Made by a program: the position numbers and the translations under genes. This document shows, one piece after another, positions 38,005 to 44,167 of a stretch of 64,000 nt of DNA. Each line of letters starts with the position of its first letter. The first letter of the stretch is position 1. This DNA is from a virus. The stretch spans positions 1 through 64,000 of IMG/VR virus record IMGVR_UViG_3300027779_000028. One strand, 5' to 3'. The notes beneath the pieces are model-generated. The model was not told the origin of the DNA. It worked only from the letters and a program-made list of their open reading frames with translations, and searched no databases.

Positions 38005-38162
38005 TTTTTCTTTGCTTTACCCTTAACCTTCTTTAGGTTGGGATTTTTTCTTTTTGCCGAAGCAGAAGCTTTCCGAGACGCAGAAGCTAAGATAGCGCCT
38101 GCAGCTTTTTTGCTATAGCCACCTTTCTTGGCGATTTTATTTGCGACGGATTTAAAGCTCAT
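38001..38162 (-). CDS. Small highly basic conserved phage protein, 53 aa
   Basis: Reads MSFKSVANKIAKKGGYSKKA, then a Lys/Ala/Ser-rich tail with RKNPNLKKVKGKAKKK. This SFKSVxxKIAKKxGxSKKAAGAILAsasRKAS pattern recurs among tiny phage proteins. Its strongly positive charge suggests nucleic-acid binding, possibly inside the virion. Overlaps both neighbours by 4 bp. Confidence 0.75.
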   Translation of the reverse strand: MSFKSVANKIAKKGGYSKKAAGAILASASRKASASAKRKNPNLKKVKGKAKKK

Positions 38163-38479
38163 TTTTTAATTTTTTTCTTTTTTTCTTTAAACTTTTGGCG
38201 TGCTTCACCTACAGCAATCCTGTCAGAAGCTTTCATGAATCTTTTCTGTGATATAGCTTTGGTTTTTACCTTCTGCGATACCGTATTTCCACCATGCTTA
38301 TTTCTTCTAATTCGAGTTACCGTTGTAGTTTTTTTGGCAGGAGACCCTCCCCCCGGTGAAGAGAAAGTTGTGGCGCGATTTCGACCCGCTTTAGATGCGG
38401 TTCCTTTATTTGCGTTAGTCGATTTCCTTACTTTAGGGTCTCCGTAAGAAGGAGCTAGTGGCTTAGATAAATCTCTCAT
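38159..38479 (-). CDS. Basic protein with the shared RDLSKPLAP N-terminus (1 of 3), 106 aa
   Basis: The start is set at ATG 38479 (MRDLSKPLAPSYGDPK), as the same peptide begins the two upstream genes. The body is low-complexity and very basic (Lys/Arg/Thr/Ser), ending FKEKKKKIKK. The basic body suggests DNA binding; the shared N-terminal tag suggests common targeting or processing, perhaps into the capsid. Both are inferences. Confidence 0.65.
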   Translation of the reverse strand: MRDLSKPLAPSYGDPKVRKSTNANKGTASKAGRNRATTFSSPGGGSPAKKTTTVTRIRRNKHGGNTVSQKVKTKAISQKRFMKASDRIAVGEARQKFKEKKKKIKK

Positions 38480-38480
38480 T

Positions 38481-38744
38481 TTAATATTGGTATGGACCCG
38501 GCTTAGGGTTGCGTTGTTTTGATTTTGCTTGGTTATTAAGAACTTTATCTCTTGCATCTGACCGTCTTTTAACCATAGGTGATGTCTTACCCACCATATT
38601 GTATATTAAAGAGTCTGTAGCCATTATTGCAGGTCGAAAAGGTTTCTGAATATCCTTCATGAATTTCTTAACCTTAGCAGGACCCGAAGTCTTCTTAACG
38701 GGGTCACCGTAAGTAGATGCAAGTGGCTTTGATAAATCTCTCAT
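38481..38744 (-). CDS. Basic protein with the shared RDLSKPLA N-terminus (2 of 3), 87 aa
   Basis: Begins MRDLSKPLASTYGDPVKK, then a basic segment with a more ordered middle (FMKDIQKPFRPAIMATDSLI) and a tail rich in Lys, Arg, Pro and Gln. Same tag as its two neighbours over unrelated bodies. Lies 1 bp upstream of the next tagged gene. Confidence 0.65.
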   Translation of the reverse strand: MRDLSKPLASTYGDPVKKTSGPAKVKKFMKDIQKPFRPAIMATDSLIYNMVGKTSPMVKRRSDARDKVLNNQAKSKQRNPKPGPYQY

Positions 38745-39055
38745 TTTTTAATTTTTGGGGAATTGAAACTATAGGATATTTTCTTTGTTTTTTTAGTCTT
38801 CATAAAAGGCTCCTTGACTGTTGTTGTTGTTGTTTTTTTCCGCACCCCATGAAGTCCATAAGTAGACTTTCTCTCCTCTTTTGTTGTCTTCCTTGAAGAA
38901 CCTTTTCTAGGAAGAGGATTAGCGATTTCTTTAACCTTCTTTCTCTCTATCGGAGAAACACTAGCTCTAACATCATACCCTGCTTTTTTATGTACTCTCC
39001 TTTCTTTCCGTTTTGGAAATGTAGGCGCTAGTGGATTTGATAAATCTCGTTTCAT
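38741..39055 (-). CDS. Basic protein with the shared RDLSNPLAP N-terminus (3 of 3), 104 aa
   Basis: Begins MKRDLSNPLAPTFPKRKE and continues with Lys/Arg/Thr-rich low complexity, including TTTTTVKEP. First gene of the tagged trio, with a TATATTTG box only 4 bp before its ATG, so it is potentially leaderless. Net charge is strongly positive. Confidence 0.65.
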   Translation of the reverse strand: MKRDLSNPLAPTFPKRKERRVHKKAGYDVRASVSPIERKKVKEIANPLPRKGSSRKTTKEERKSTYGLHGVRKKTTTTTVKEPFMKTKKTKKISYSFNSPKIKK

Positions 39056-39059
39056 GTTA

Positions 39060-39067
39060 CAAATATA
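39060..39067 (-). promoter_or_regulatory. Bacteroidetes-type minus-7 box TATATTTG
   Basis: TATATTTG directly followed by TAAC and the ATG at 39055. It implies a leaderless transcript for the tagged basic-protein trio. Confidence 0.6.
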
Positions 39068-39084
39068 GGTATATAAAGTTTAGG

Positions 39085-39357
39085 TTATTTCTTAGACTTG
39101 GCTCCCACACATTTCCACCTCTTGCGAGATAAGTTATTGGGAGTGTTAGGATTGCTTTGTTTCTTCTTAGATAATCTCCTCTTGATTCCTAAGCTACGAG
39201 CACAGTAACTGTCACCCTTAGAAGTGCCCGGTCTGACTCGTGGACCGCCACCCTTAGCTTTGCCCGCCTGTCCATAGCTTACCTTCTTTCCGCTAGCGGT
39301 AACCTTTACTTTGGCTTTACCCTTCCTAGGTCTAGACATTCTTGTTTTAAGAGCCAT
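39085..39357 (-). CDS. Conserved basic phage protein, 90 aa
   Basis: Contains SRPRKGKAKVKVTASGKKVS, YGQAGKAKGGGPRVRPGTSK, GDSYCARSLGIK and a C-terminal NTPNNLSRKRWKCVG. I recognise this as a recurring small phage protein of unknown function, usually in virion clusters. The two cysteines (YCARS, KWKC-like) are conserved features of the pattern. Probably a nucleic-acid-binding virion component. Confidence 0.7.
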   Translation of the reverse strand: MALKTRMSRPRKGKAKVKVTASGKKVSYGQAGKAKGGGPRVRPGTSKGDSYCARSLGIKRRLSKKKQSNPNTPNNLSRKRWKCVGAKSKK

Positions 39358-39359
39358 AG

Positions 39360-39608
39360 CTATTTAGAGTCAGCTACAGAGATAGTGCCGCTAGCACTGA
39401 AAGTGTATACTTGGGTAGATTCTTTGAAAGTAGTAGTGCCCGCTTCCATACATGCCGACTTGTCATCACCCTTAATGCCTTGAGAAAATAAATCTTTGCC
39501 AACAGAGATTTTAGCATCCTTGAGAGACTTAGAAGAAGATGTACATGCAACACCGACTTGGGTGAATGTCTGCGGAACTTTCTTTTTTGCTTTAGTTTTC
39601 TTAGCCAT
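39360..39608 (-). CDS. Small basic-start protein, 82 aa
   Basis: Lys-rich N-terminus (MAKKTKAKKKVPQTF), then a Ser/Thr/Asp-rich, beta-like body with two cysteines and a C-terminal VYTFSASGTISV strand. No family recognised. Part of the basic-protein cluster, 2-3 bp from each neighbour. Confidence 0.6.
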   Translation of the reverse strand: MAKKTKAKKKVPQTFTQVGVACTSSSKSLKDAKISVGKDLFSQGIKGDDKSACMEAGTTTFKESTQVYTFSASGTISVADSK

Positions 39609-39611
39609 AGT

Positions 39612-39830
39612 TTATTTCTTTTTACGGCCAAAGCCCTGTAAGCCTTGAAGCCCCACAACACTGCTGTCAGCAGCTTTACGCTTACTGCGGCGAGCAATAG
39701 CCCTGTCGCTACGCATCTTCGTGATAGCAGCTTTACGTGTTGCAGTACGAGTTTTACTCGCTAGAACGATATCTGCCAAGACCTTGTCTAAAGGGGTAGA
39801 TGGTTTTTTTTGCTTTTTTTCGTCAGCCAT
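39612..39830 (-). CDS. Small basic protein, 72 aa
   Basis: Lys/Arg/Ala-rich throughout (KTRTATRKAAITKMRSDRAI), ending in a Gly-Leu-Gln repeat (VGLQGLQGFGRKKK). First gene of the basic cluster, with a TAACTTTG box 20 bp before its ATG in a palindromic divergent promoter. Likely nucleic-acid binding; no family known. Confidence 0.6.
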   Translation of the reverse strand: MADEKKQKKPSTPLDKVLADIVLASKTRTATRKAAITKMRSDRAIARRSKRKAADSSVVGLQGLQGFGRKKK

Positions 39831-39841
39831 GGTAATGTGTT

Positions 39842-39858
39842 TAACTTTGTCAAAGTTA
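39842..39858. promoter_or_regulatory. Palindromic divergent promoter TAACTTTG-T-CAAAGTTA
   Basis: A perfect 17-bp palindrome presents a TAACTTTG minus-7 box on both strands. The leftward copy serves the basic cluster (ATG 39830) and the rightward copy the winged-helix-like gene (start 39876). The shared symmetric site means the two promoters overlap and should exclude each other. It could also be bound by a dimeric regulator. Confidence 0.65.
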
Positions 39859-39875
39859 CAATAAAAAAAATCAAA

Positions 39876-40316
39876 TTGAATTTACCACACGATTACCTCA
39901 AGTTTTGGAGAGTGATACGATACTTTATAAAAGCAAAGTACGGACTCTCACAGTCAGACCTAGACGCTCTGCTATTCTTATACACAGAATCATATTTCGA
40001 TAAAGCAAAGTTTAAAGAGTTCGATAGGCTCGTTAGTTGGGACCTAAATAGGTTTAATAGGCTCCTGAGAGATGGTTGGATAGATGTTTTCAGAAAAGGA
40101 AGTGGAAAGAGAAGGACTTTGTACGAGATATCGTACAAAGGAAAACGAGTCGTAAATTCTATATACAAAAAATTGAGTGGAGAGGAAATCCCTACCACCC
40201 AATCTTCTAATCCTTTATTCGCAAAAAATGTCTCATATACTGACCGGATGTACCGACAGATGATAGAGGAGATGAATGCCGCTACACGACAACAACGACA
40301 TCAGGCTCCCGAATAA
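39876..40316 (+). CDS. Winged-helix-like DNA-binding protein candidate, 146 aa
   Basis: The only rightward gene inside the leftward arm. The frame is open from ATG 39810, but that lies upstream of the palindromic promoter and overlaps the divergent gene. A TTG start at 39876 (NLPHDYLKFWRVIRYF) is therefore preferred. It has helices LSQSDLDALLFLY and FKEFDRLVSWDLNRFNRLLRDGW, then a wing-like IDVFRKGSGKRRTLYEIS, followed by KGKRVVNSIYKKLSGEEIP. This order resembles MarR/PadR-type winged helices. It may regulate the early/late switch; that is inference. Its end overlaps groES by 35 bp convergently. Confidence 0.65.
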   Translation: MNLPHDYLKFWRVIRYFIKAKYGLSQSDLDALLFLYTESYFDKAKFKEFDRLVSWDLNRFNRLLRDGWIDVFRKGSGKRRTLYEISYKGKRVVNSIYKKLSGEEIPTTQSSNPLFAKNVSYTDRMYRQMIEEMNAATRQQRHQAPE

Positions 40317-40539
40317 TCGTAATGACTTTTTCAGCAATCATCATAGTGTGACCCGCTCCCCTGTCGTAGAAGATAACGTCACCCGCTTTAATCTGTGTTA
40401 CCTCCGTTCCCGGAGCTATAACCGTTCCCTTCCTATATCGGAAGTCTCCAACATCTTGTGCCGAGAGAACTAACCCACCCGAAGTTTTTATCTCCTCCGC
40501 AATAGGTTCGATAGCTATATATTTTCCTATAGGTTTCAT
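40282..40539 (-). CDS. groES: GroES co-chaperonin, 85 aa
   Basis: Short co-chaperonin: KPIGKYIAIEPIAEEIKTSGGLV with a mobile-loop region (GGLVLSAQD), then RKGTVIAPGTEV, IKAGDVIFYDRGAGHTM and a C-terminal TIIREPDVVVVV. The order of strands and the GDVI/YD motif fit GroES; the length is slightly below the usual 95. Last gene of the groEL operon, ending in convergent overlap with the winged-helix-like gene. It would cap the phage GroEL or the host one. Confidence 0.85.
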   Translation of the reverse strand: MKPIGKYIAIEPIAEEIKTSGGLVLSAQDVGDFRYRKGTVIAPGTEVTQIKAGDVIFYDRGAGHTMMIAEKVITIIREPDVVVVV

Positions 40540-40691
40540 ATCTTAGTATAAGTTATTACTGTTTCAAGTTTACAATCTTCATTAGGACACGCTAGGTTAG
40601 AGACGATACCATCCTCATCATCAATCCCATAATCCTCATACGAATGGTCGCCACCCCATATCATCTCTTTATCGCAAGAAGGGCACCTCAT
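40536..40691 (-). CDS. Zinc-ribbon protein in the chaperonin operon, 51 aa
   Basis: ATG at 40691, stop at 40536. C3-x2-C6 and C35-x4-C40 form a zinc ribbon around an acidic segment (MRCPSCDKEMIWGGDHSYED ... ACPNEDC). I recognise this as a small recurring phage protein of unknown function. It overlaps groEL's stop and groES's start by 4 bp each, so the three are translationally coupled. Confidence 0.8.
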   Translation of the reverse strand: MRCPSCDKEMIWGGDHSYEDYGIDDEDGIVSNLACPNEDCKLETVITYTKI

Positions 40692-42319
40692 TCTTTTTCT
40701 AAAGAACGGGCCATAGTAATAATGGCATTAGTACTTAAGATAGTTGTAGCTACCGATACAGCATTCTGCAAAGCTACCTTGGTGACCTTTAGAGGGTCTA
40801 TAACACCCATATCTATCAGGTTGCCATACTTACTATTCTTTACGTCATAACCTTCTTTAGGTGCACCATCTTTTATCGTCCATTCGAAGTCATATACATC
40901 ATCGAAAGAGGTCCCTGCGTTAAGAAGGATTTGTTCTATAGGAGCTTTAAGAGATTTAGAAAGCACCTCTTGTGCATACCATCTATCTTCATTATCATCT
41001 GAAGCATCTATTAGACAAGAACCTATAGCATTGTATAAAGCCATCCCCCCGCCCGGAAGGATACCCTCCTCTAAAGCAGAACGTACAGCACACACCGCAT
41101 CGTCAACACGGTCAAATAACTCTTTCTGCTCTAGGTCAGTTTGACCCCCTACATGGATGACACCTATACCACCCGTAAGGGTAGCGATACGAGAACGTAT
41201 AAACTCCTTCTCAACTTTTTTCTTCTCCTCCTTAACAGCTCCACGCAATTGAGCGATACGCTTCTTTAGTTCCTCACTAGGTTTGTCAGAAGACTGAAGA
41301 AGGATAGTAGACTCCCTTCCAATAACAGCCTTAGAAACAATCCCCAAGTCAGTAGGCTCCATAAGACTTAAATCGTCACCCGTCTTCTCACTGAAATATG
41401 TCGCCCCTACAGCTGCTGCGATGTCTTGCATCAGCTCGTGCTGCTTATACCCGAAGTTTGGAGGAGAGATAATACACACCTTTAACCCGTTTTTCATAAC
41501 GTTAGCAGCTAAAGTGTTTGTAACTTGTTGAGAGACAGGAGCTATGATAAGCAACCTTTTCCCCGTAGGGATAATGTGGTTTAAAACTTTCTCTATCTGT
41601 AGTACACTGCTCACCTCAGCGTCAGAGACCATGATGTTGCAGTCTTCTAAAATACACTCGTCACGAGTATGGTCATTGATGAACAAAGGAGCTGTATACC
41701 CCTTGTCTATCTTGATACCGTGAGTGGTCTCGAAAGTGGTCTCGCTAGATTGACTATTCTCCACCGTAACAATCCCATCCTTACCAACAGATTTATATAC
41801 CTTGGCAATTATCTCACCCACCGCTGTGTCATTGTTACTTGAGATAGTAGCTACATCAAGAAGACGCTTGTCAGTTAATGGCTCGCTAATACCCTCCAAG
41901 TACTTTATGATATCTTTAGTTAGGTTAGAAATTTCACGTAAGACATTGGTTTTATTTACACTCTCAGAATCTACCATGTCATAATAATTACACACCAAAG
42001 CCTCCGTAAGGACAATAGCAGTCGTCGTACCATCGCCCGCCTCGGACGCAGTCCTGTCCGATGCTTCTTTCATCATCCTAACAGCTAGGTTCTCTACCGG
42101 GTCAATTAGGTCAACAGCCTTAGCTACAGTAACACCATCCTTGGTGACTGTAATGCCATGAGTGTGGTTGGGAGATTCAATGAGTACCGTTTGACCGCTT
42201 GGCCCTAACGTACTCTTTACAGCTTTAGACATCTTAGTGACGCCTTCGATTAATCGTAAACGACCTTCGTCGTCAAACTGTAAGTCTTTGGGAGAGTATC
42301 CCGAATTGTCTTTAAACAT
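40688..42319 (-). CDS. groEL: GroEL chaperonin (60 kDa), 543 aa
   Basis: Full-length chaperonin. It has KSTLGPSGQTVLI near the N-terminus, TKDGVTVAKAV (the conserved catalytic Asp), GDGTTTAIVL, the apical region, LTGGIGVIHVGG, RVDDAVCAVRSALEEGILPGGG, and DPLKVTKVALQNA near the C-terminus. The ATPase residues of the family appear present. It ends ITMARSLEKE and lacks the Gly-Gly-Met tail typical of bacterial GroEL. First gene of a groEL / zinc-ribbon / groES operon with a TACCTTTG promoter carrying an operator-like palindrome. It likely folds phage structural proteins. Confidence 0.95.
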   Translation of the reverse strand: MFKDNSGYSPKDLQFDDEGRLRLIEGVTKMSKAVKSTLGPSGQTVLIESPNHTHGITVTKDGVTVAKAVDLIDPVENLAVRMMKEASDRTASEAGDGTTTAIVLTEALVCNYYDMVDSESVNKTNVLREISNLTKDIIKYLEGISEPLTDKRLLDVATISSNNDTAVGEIIAKVYKSVGKDGIVTVENSQSSETTFETTHGIKIDKGYTAPLFINDHTRDECILEDCNIMVSDAEVSSVLQIEKVLNHIIPTGKRLLIIAPVSQQVTNTLAANVMKNGLKVCIISPPNFGYKQHELMQDIAAAVGATYFSEKTGDDLSLMEPTDLGIVSKAVIGRESTILLQSSDKPSEELKKRIAQLRGAVKEEKKKVEKEFIRSRIATLTGGIGVIHVGGQTDLEQKELFDRVDDAVCAVRSALEEGILPGGGMALYNAIGSCLIDASDDNEDRWYAQEVLSKSLKAPIEQILLNAGTSFDDVYDFEWTIKDGAPKEGYDVKNSKYGNLIDMGVIDPLKVTKVALQNAVSVATTILSTNAIITMARSLEKE

Positions 42320-42340
42320 AAGATTAGATTTAATTTAATT

Positions 42341-42361
42341 CAAAGGTATGACAGAAATGTC
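42341..42361 (-). promoter_or_regulatory. groEL promoter with operator-like palindrome
   Basis: Minus strand: TACCTTTG (42341-42348), 21 bp before ATG 42319. Immediately upstream is the inverted repeat GACATTTCTGTC (42350-42361; GACA-n4-TGTC), where a polymerase would contact. The same half-sites occur in the duplicated module at 42408-42518 and 54967-55070, suggesting one regulator for both. Confidence 0.6.
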
Positions 42362-42407
42362 GAAAATTTTTTTCTCTAGGGGGGGGGAGGAGAAATAAGT
42401 TACTTTA

Positions 42408-42518
42408 TTTTTTCTTACATATACGAGGAGGGAAAAATAGACATTACTGACATGGAGATTGATAATCAATTCTTTAAGAAAAATTTATCGTCATAGAATC
42501 GACATGGAACTGTCATAA
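42408..42518. repeat. Duplicated GACA/TGTC regulatory module, copy A
   Basis: About 105 bp aligning with 54967-55070 in the same orientation: T-run plus CTT, a shared TATACGAGG, an A-rich run, GACATTACTG(A/T)CA (42440-42452), TAATCAATT, a TCATA(G/A)AATC segment, and GACAT-n-GTC (42501-42514). Non-coding. It lies between the groEL promoter and the terminator of the next gene. Likely operator or origin-type DNA. Confidence 0.65.
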
Positions 42519-42546
42519 AAGGAGGAATACATGACGATTCCTCCCC
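42516..42546 (-). terminator. Intrinsic terminator for the 60-aa gene
   Basis: Minus strand: perfect 8-bp stem GGAGGAAT / ATTCCTCC (42521-42544) with an 8-nt loop, followed by TTTTATG. It lies 25 bp downstream of the stop at 42571. Confidence 0.75.
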
Positions 42547-42570
42547 TTAATCAATCAATCAATGCATGGA

Positions 42571-42753
42571 CTACATCAACTTGAACATGTCTTTTCGCAT
42601 CTCAGCTTGAACAATTCCGTCAGCAATCGTACTTACCTTGTTCTGATGACGAACTTGTTGACGTAAACGTGACGCTTCTGCAATTCCCGTTTCAGCAACA
42701 GGACGATTATTAATTAAACGTCCATTCTTTATTGTAAGTCCTTCTCCTTTCAT
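42571..42753 (-). CDS. Small protein, 60 aa
   Basis: The start is set at ATG 42753 (MKGEGLTIKNGRLINNRPVA); upstream codons add an unlikely hydrophobic leader. Helical, with many Arg, Gln and Glu (EASRLRQQVRHQNKV), ending EMRKDMFKLM. Single-gene leftward unit with its own terminator; a TATCTTAG box 22 bp upstream may be its promoter. No family recognised. Confidence 0.6.
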   Translation of the reverse strand: MKGEGLTIKNGRLINNRPVAETGIAEASRLRQQVRHQNKVSTIADGIVQAEMRKDMFKLM

Positions 42754-42933
42754 AATAATATATTTTAGTATGCCGCTAAGATACATCAAAAAATTTTATT
42801 AGACATGCAGAGTGTTTGGGTTATAGAGTGTTTTACACGCGAGTTGGAGATTCTGAAACCGTTTTTTTTTAGGCACTTCTCTCAGATTTTGTTTTGGCTC
42901 TCCTGATATTTTTGGCGTTTTTTCATGGGGGCA

Positions 42934-43127
42934 GTGTGGCCGGCCATAGGTGGTGAGTGCTATAGCCATGCGCCACACCTTCGCGCTCGTTCCCTTCGTT
43001 AGTTCCCTTGCTCGTTCCTCCTTCGCGCCCCACGTTCCACGCCTTGATACAAGTCATTAGGCACATAGAGGCCTAACGTTATCCCTTCGCGCTCTATATC
43101 ACGCCTACGATTCGCCTTGCTTGTATC
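42934..43127. other. Structured intergenic region between the divergent arms
   Basis: The non-coding gap 42790-43306 (517 bp) separates leftward and rightward transcription. Two nested structures are visible. GTGTGGC (42934-42940) pairs with GCCACAC (42972-42978) around an inner GGCCATAG/CTATAGCC stem. GATACAAG (43046-43053) pairs with CTTGTATC (43120-43127) around TTAGGC/GCCTAA (43057-43076). TTCGCGC recurs three times, and local GC is clearly above the flanks. It could be a non-coding RNA or replication origin; no ORF is convincing. Confidence 0.5.
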
Positions 43128-43198
43128 CTTGTCAATGCTTGATATCATTAGACATTCAATACATTATCATATAAGACATAATTTAGACATGCTCTAAT

Positions 43199-43221
43199 TA
43201 GGAAATAGACATAAGTTAGAC
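43199..43221 (+). promoter_or_regulatory. Early promoter-like repeat, copy 1
   Basis: TAGGAAATAGACAT followed by AAGTTAGAC. It matches copies at 44932 and 48582 with four differences, and lies 85 bp upstream of the first early gene. Repetition at three gene-group starts suggests a phage-specific promoter or activator site. Confidence 0.5.
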
Positions 43222-43271
43222 GTATATTGCAATATCTTACGTTTGTGAGGTAGGCAGTTTTGCCGCAAAAC

Positions 43272-43290
43272 GAGTTCGGTCACCGAACTC
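43272..43290 (+). repeat. Early-arm palindrome, copy 1
   Basis: GAGTTCGGTCACCGAACTC, a perfect palindrome with one central base, ending 16 bp before ATG 43307. A second hairpin, GTTTTGC-C-GCAAAAC (43257-43271), abuts it on the 5' side. Confidence 0.9.
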
Positions 43291-43306
43291 AAAAATTTAA
43301 GTTATC

Positions 43307-44044
43307 ATGAGTAAAGTTAAGGTTACACCCGAAGCAGACTTGCAGAATTTTCTTGCAGTCGATTCAGTCCAAAAAGGTCTGAAAATTGTTGAGATTAAGA
43401 ACGGCCTAAAGCAGGTCAATGTCAGCGAGAAGGAAACGTTTAAGCGTTCAATGGAAACGGCTGAGTATATCGGTCAGGCAGTTCTATGGTATGGTGGTGA
43501 GGACGGTAAGATTCAGCGCAAGTTGGACAATATCAAATTCAACATTACCATCTTAGCACGTGAAGTTTTCGACCTAGGTAAGACGCAATTTTATGAGTAC
43601 AATAATTGTTATAAGGCTCATATGAAGAACGATAAAATACTCAAGGAGTATGTGAAATTCGTTGAGATGCAAAAGAAGGCCGGAGAGAATGAGAAATATA
43701 CTTTGCTTGGATTCCTTCGATATGCTAATGAGGAGGAGACCGGAGAAGATGAGGACTTAATCGACTACCCTACGAAGTTCGTAACCGGTAAGGGCAAGGC
43801 CGCAATAAAATGCCGCATGACGTCTGATGATGTCATTGACTTGCAAGGCAATTCGATTGATGACGTGCTGAACGTAGCGGAGCACCTTGTAAAGCAACTG
43901 CTTAAGATGATGGCTAAGGGTAAGGCGAAGGCCAAAGCCCCGGTAAGCGCAAGCGGTAAGGAACTCTTTGAGGCACTCGGTATGACGTCCGAAGCCGTTA
44001 AGGGTAAGGCGAAGGCCAAAGCTAAGAGTAAGGCGAAGGCGTAA
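43307..44044 (+). CDS. First early gene: protein with a histone-like basic tail, 245 aa
   Basis: Residues 1-190 are helical and mixed-charge (SEKETFKRSMETAEYIGQAV; NITILAREVFDLGKTQFYEY), with an acidic EEETGEDEDLIDY stretch. The last 50 residues repeat KGKAKAK (two blocks around an ordered ELFEALGMTSEAV), like H1/HU-type tails that bind DNA. No enzymatic motif. As the first early gene with a large basic tail it may act on host or phage DNA organisation; inferred. Confidence 0.75.
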   Translation: MSKVKVTPEADLQNFLAVDSVQKGLKIVEIKNGLKQVNVSEKETFKRSMETAEYIGQAVLWYGGEDGKIQRKLDNIKFNITILAREVFDLGKTQFYEYNNCYKAHMKNDKILKEYVKFVEMQKKAGENEKYTLLGFLRYANEEETGEDEDLIDYPTKFVTGKGKAAIKCRMTSDDVIDLQGNSIDDVLNVAEHLVKQLLKMMAKGKAKAKAPVSASGKELFEALGMTSEAVKGKAKAKAKSKAKA

Positions 44045-44058
44045 CGCCTGAGGCCATA

Positions 44059-44112
44059 AGCGGGGGGTGTGACTGAGTCACGGCCTATTGAGATGCGAGT
44101 CTCTCCCCCGCT
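44059..44112 (+). ncRNA. tRNA-like three-way-junction leader, copy 1
   Basis: Closing stem AGCGGGGG / CCCCCGCT (8 bp, perfect), enclosing hairpin GTGACT-G-AGTCAC and hairpin GAGA-TGCGAG-TCTC. It lies in the leader of the gene at 44168. The layout, including position of the last hairpin next to the closing stem, resembles a tRNA without anticodon arm and is shared with 44415-44461. Confidence 0.4.
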
Positions 44113-44120
44113 CTATTTAC

Positions 44121-44146
44121 GAGTTCGGTCACCGAACTCGTTTTTT
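44121..44146 (+). terminator. Early-arm palindrome, copy 2, with T-run (terminator-like)
   Basis: GAGTTCGGTCACCGAACTC (44121-44139) extended by one C-G pair and followed by G and seven T. This copy alone looks like an intrinsic terminator on the plus strand. It ends about 22 bp before ATG 44168, so it may work as an attenuator. Confidence 0.65.
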
Positions 44147-44167
44147 TATTCACTTAATTCATTTACC

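Noticed and set aside
42531-42584. A short plus-strand ORF starting in the hairpin at 42521
   Set aside because: Only 17 codons, and the GGAGG looks like the terminator stem rather than a ribosome site.
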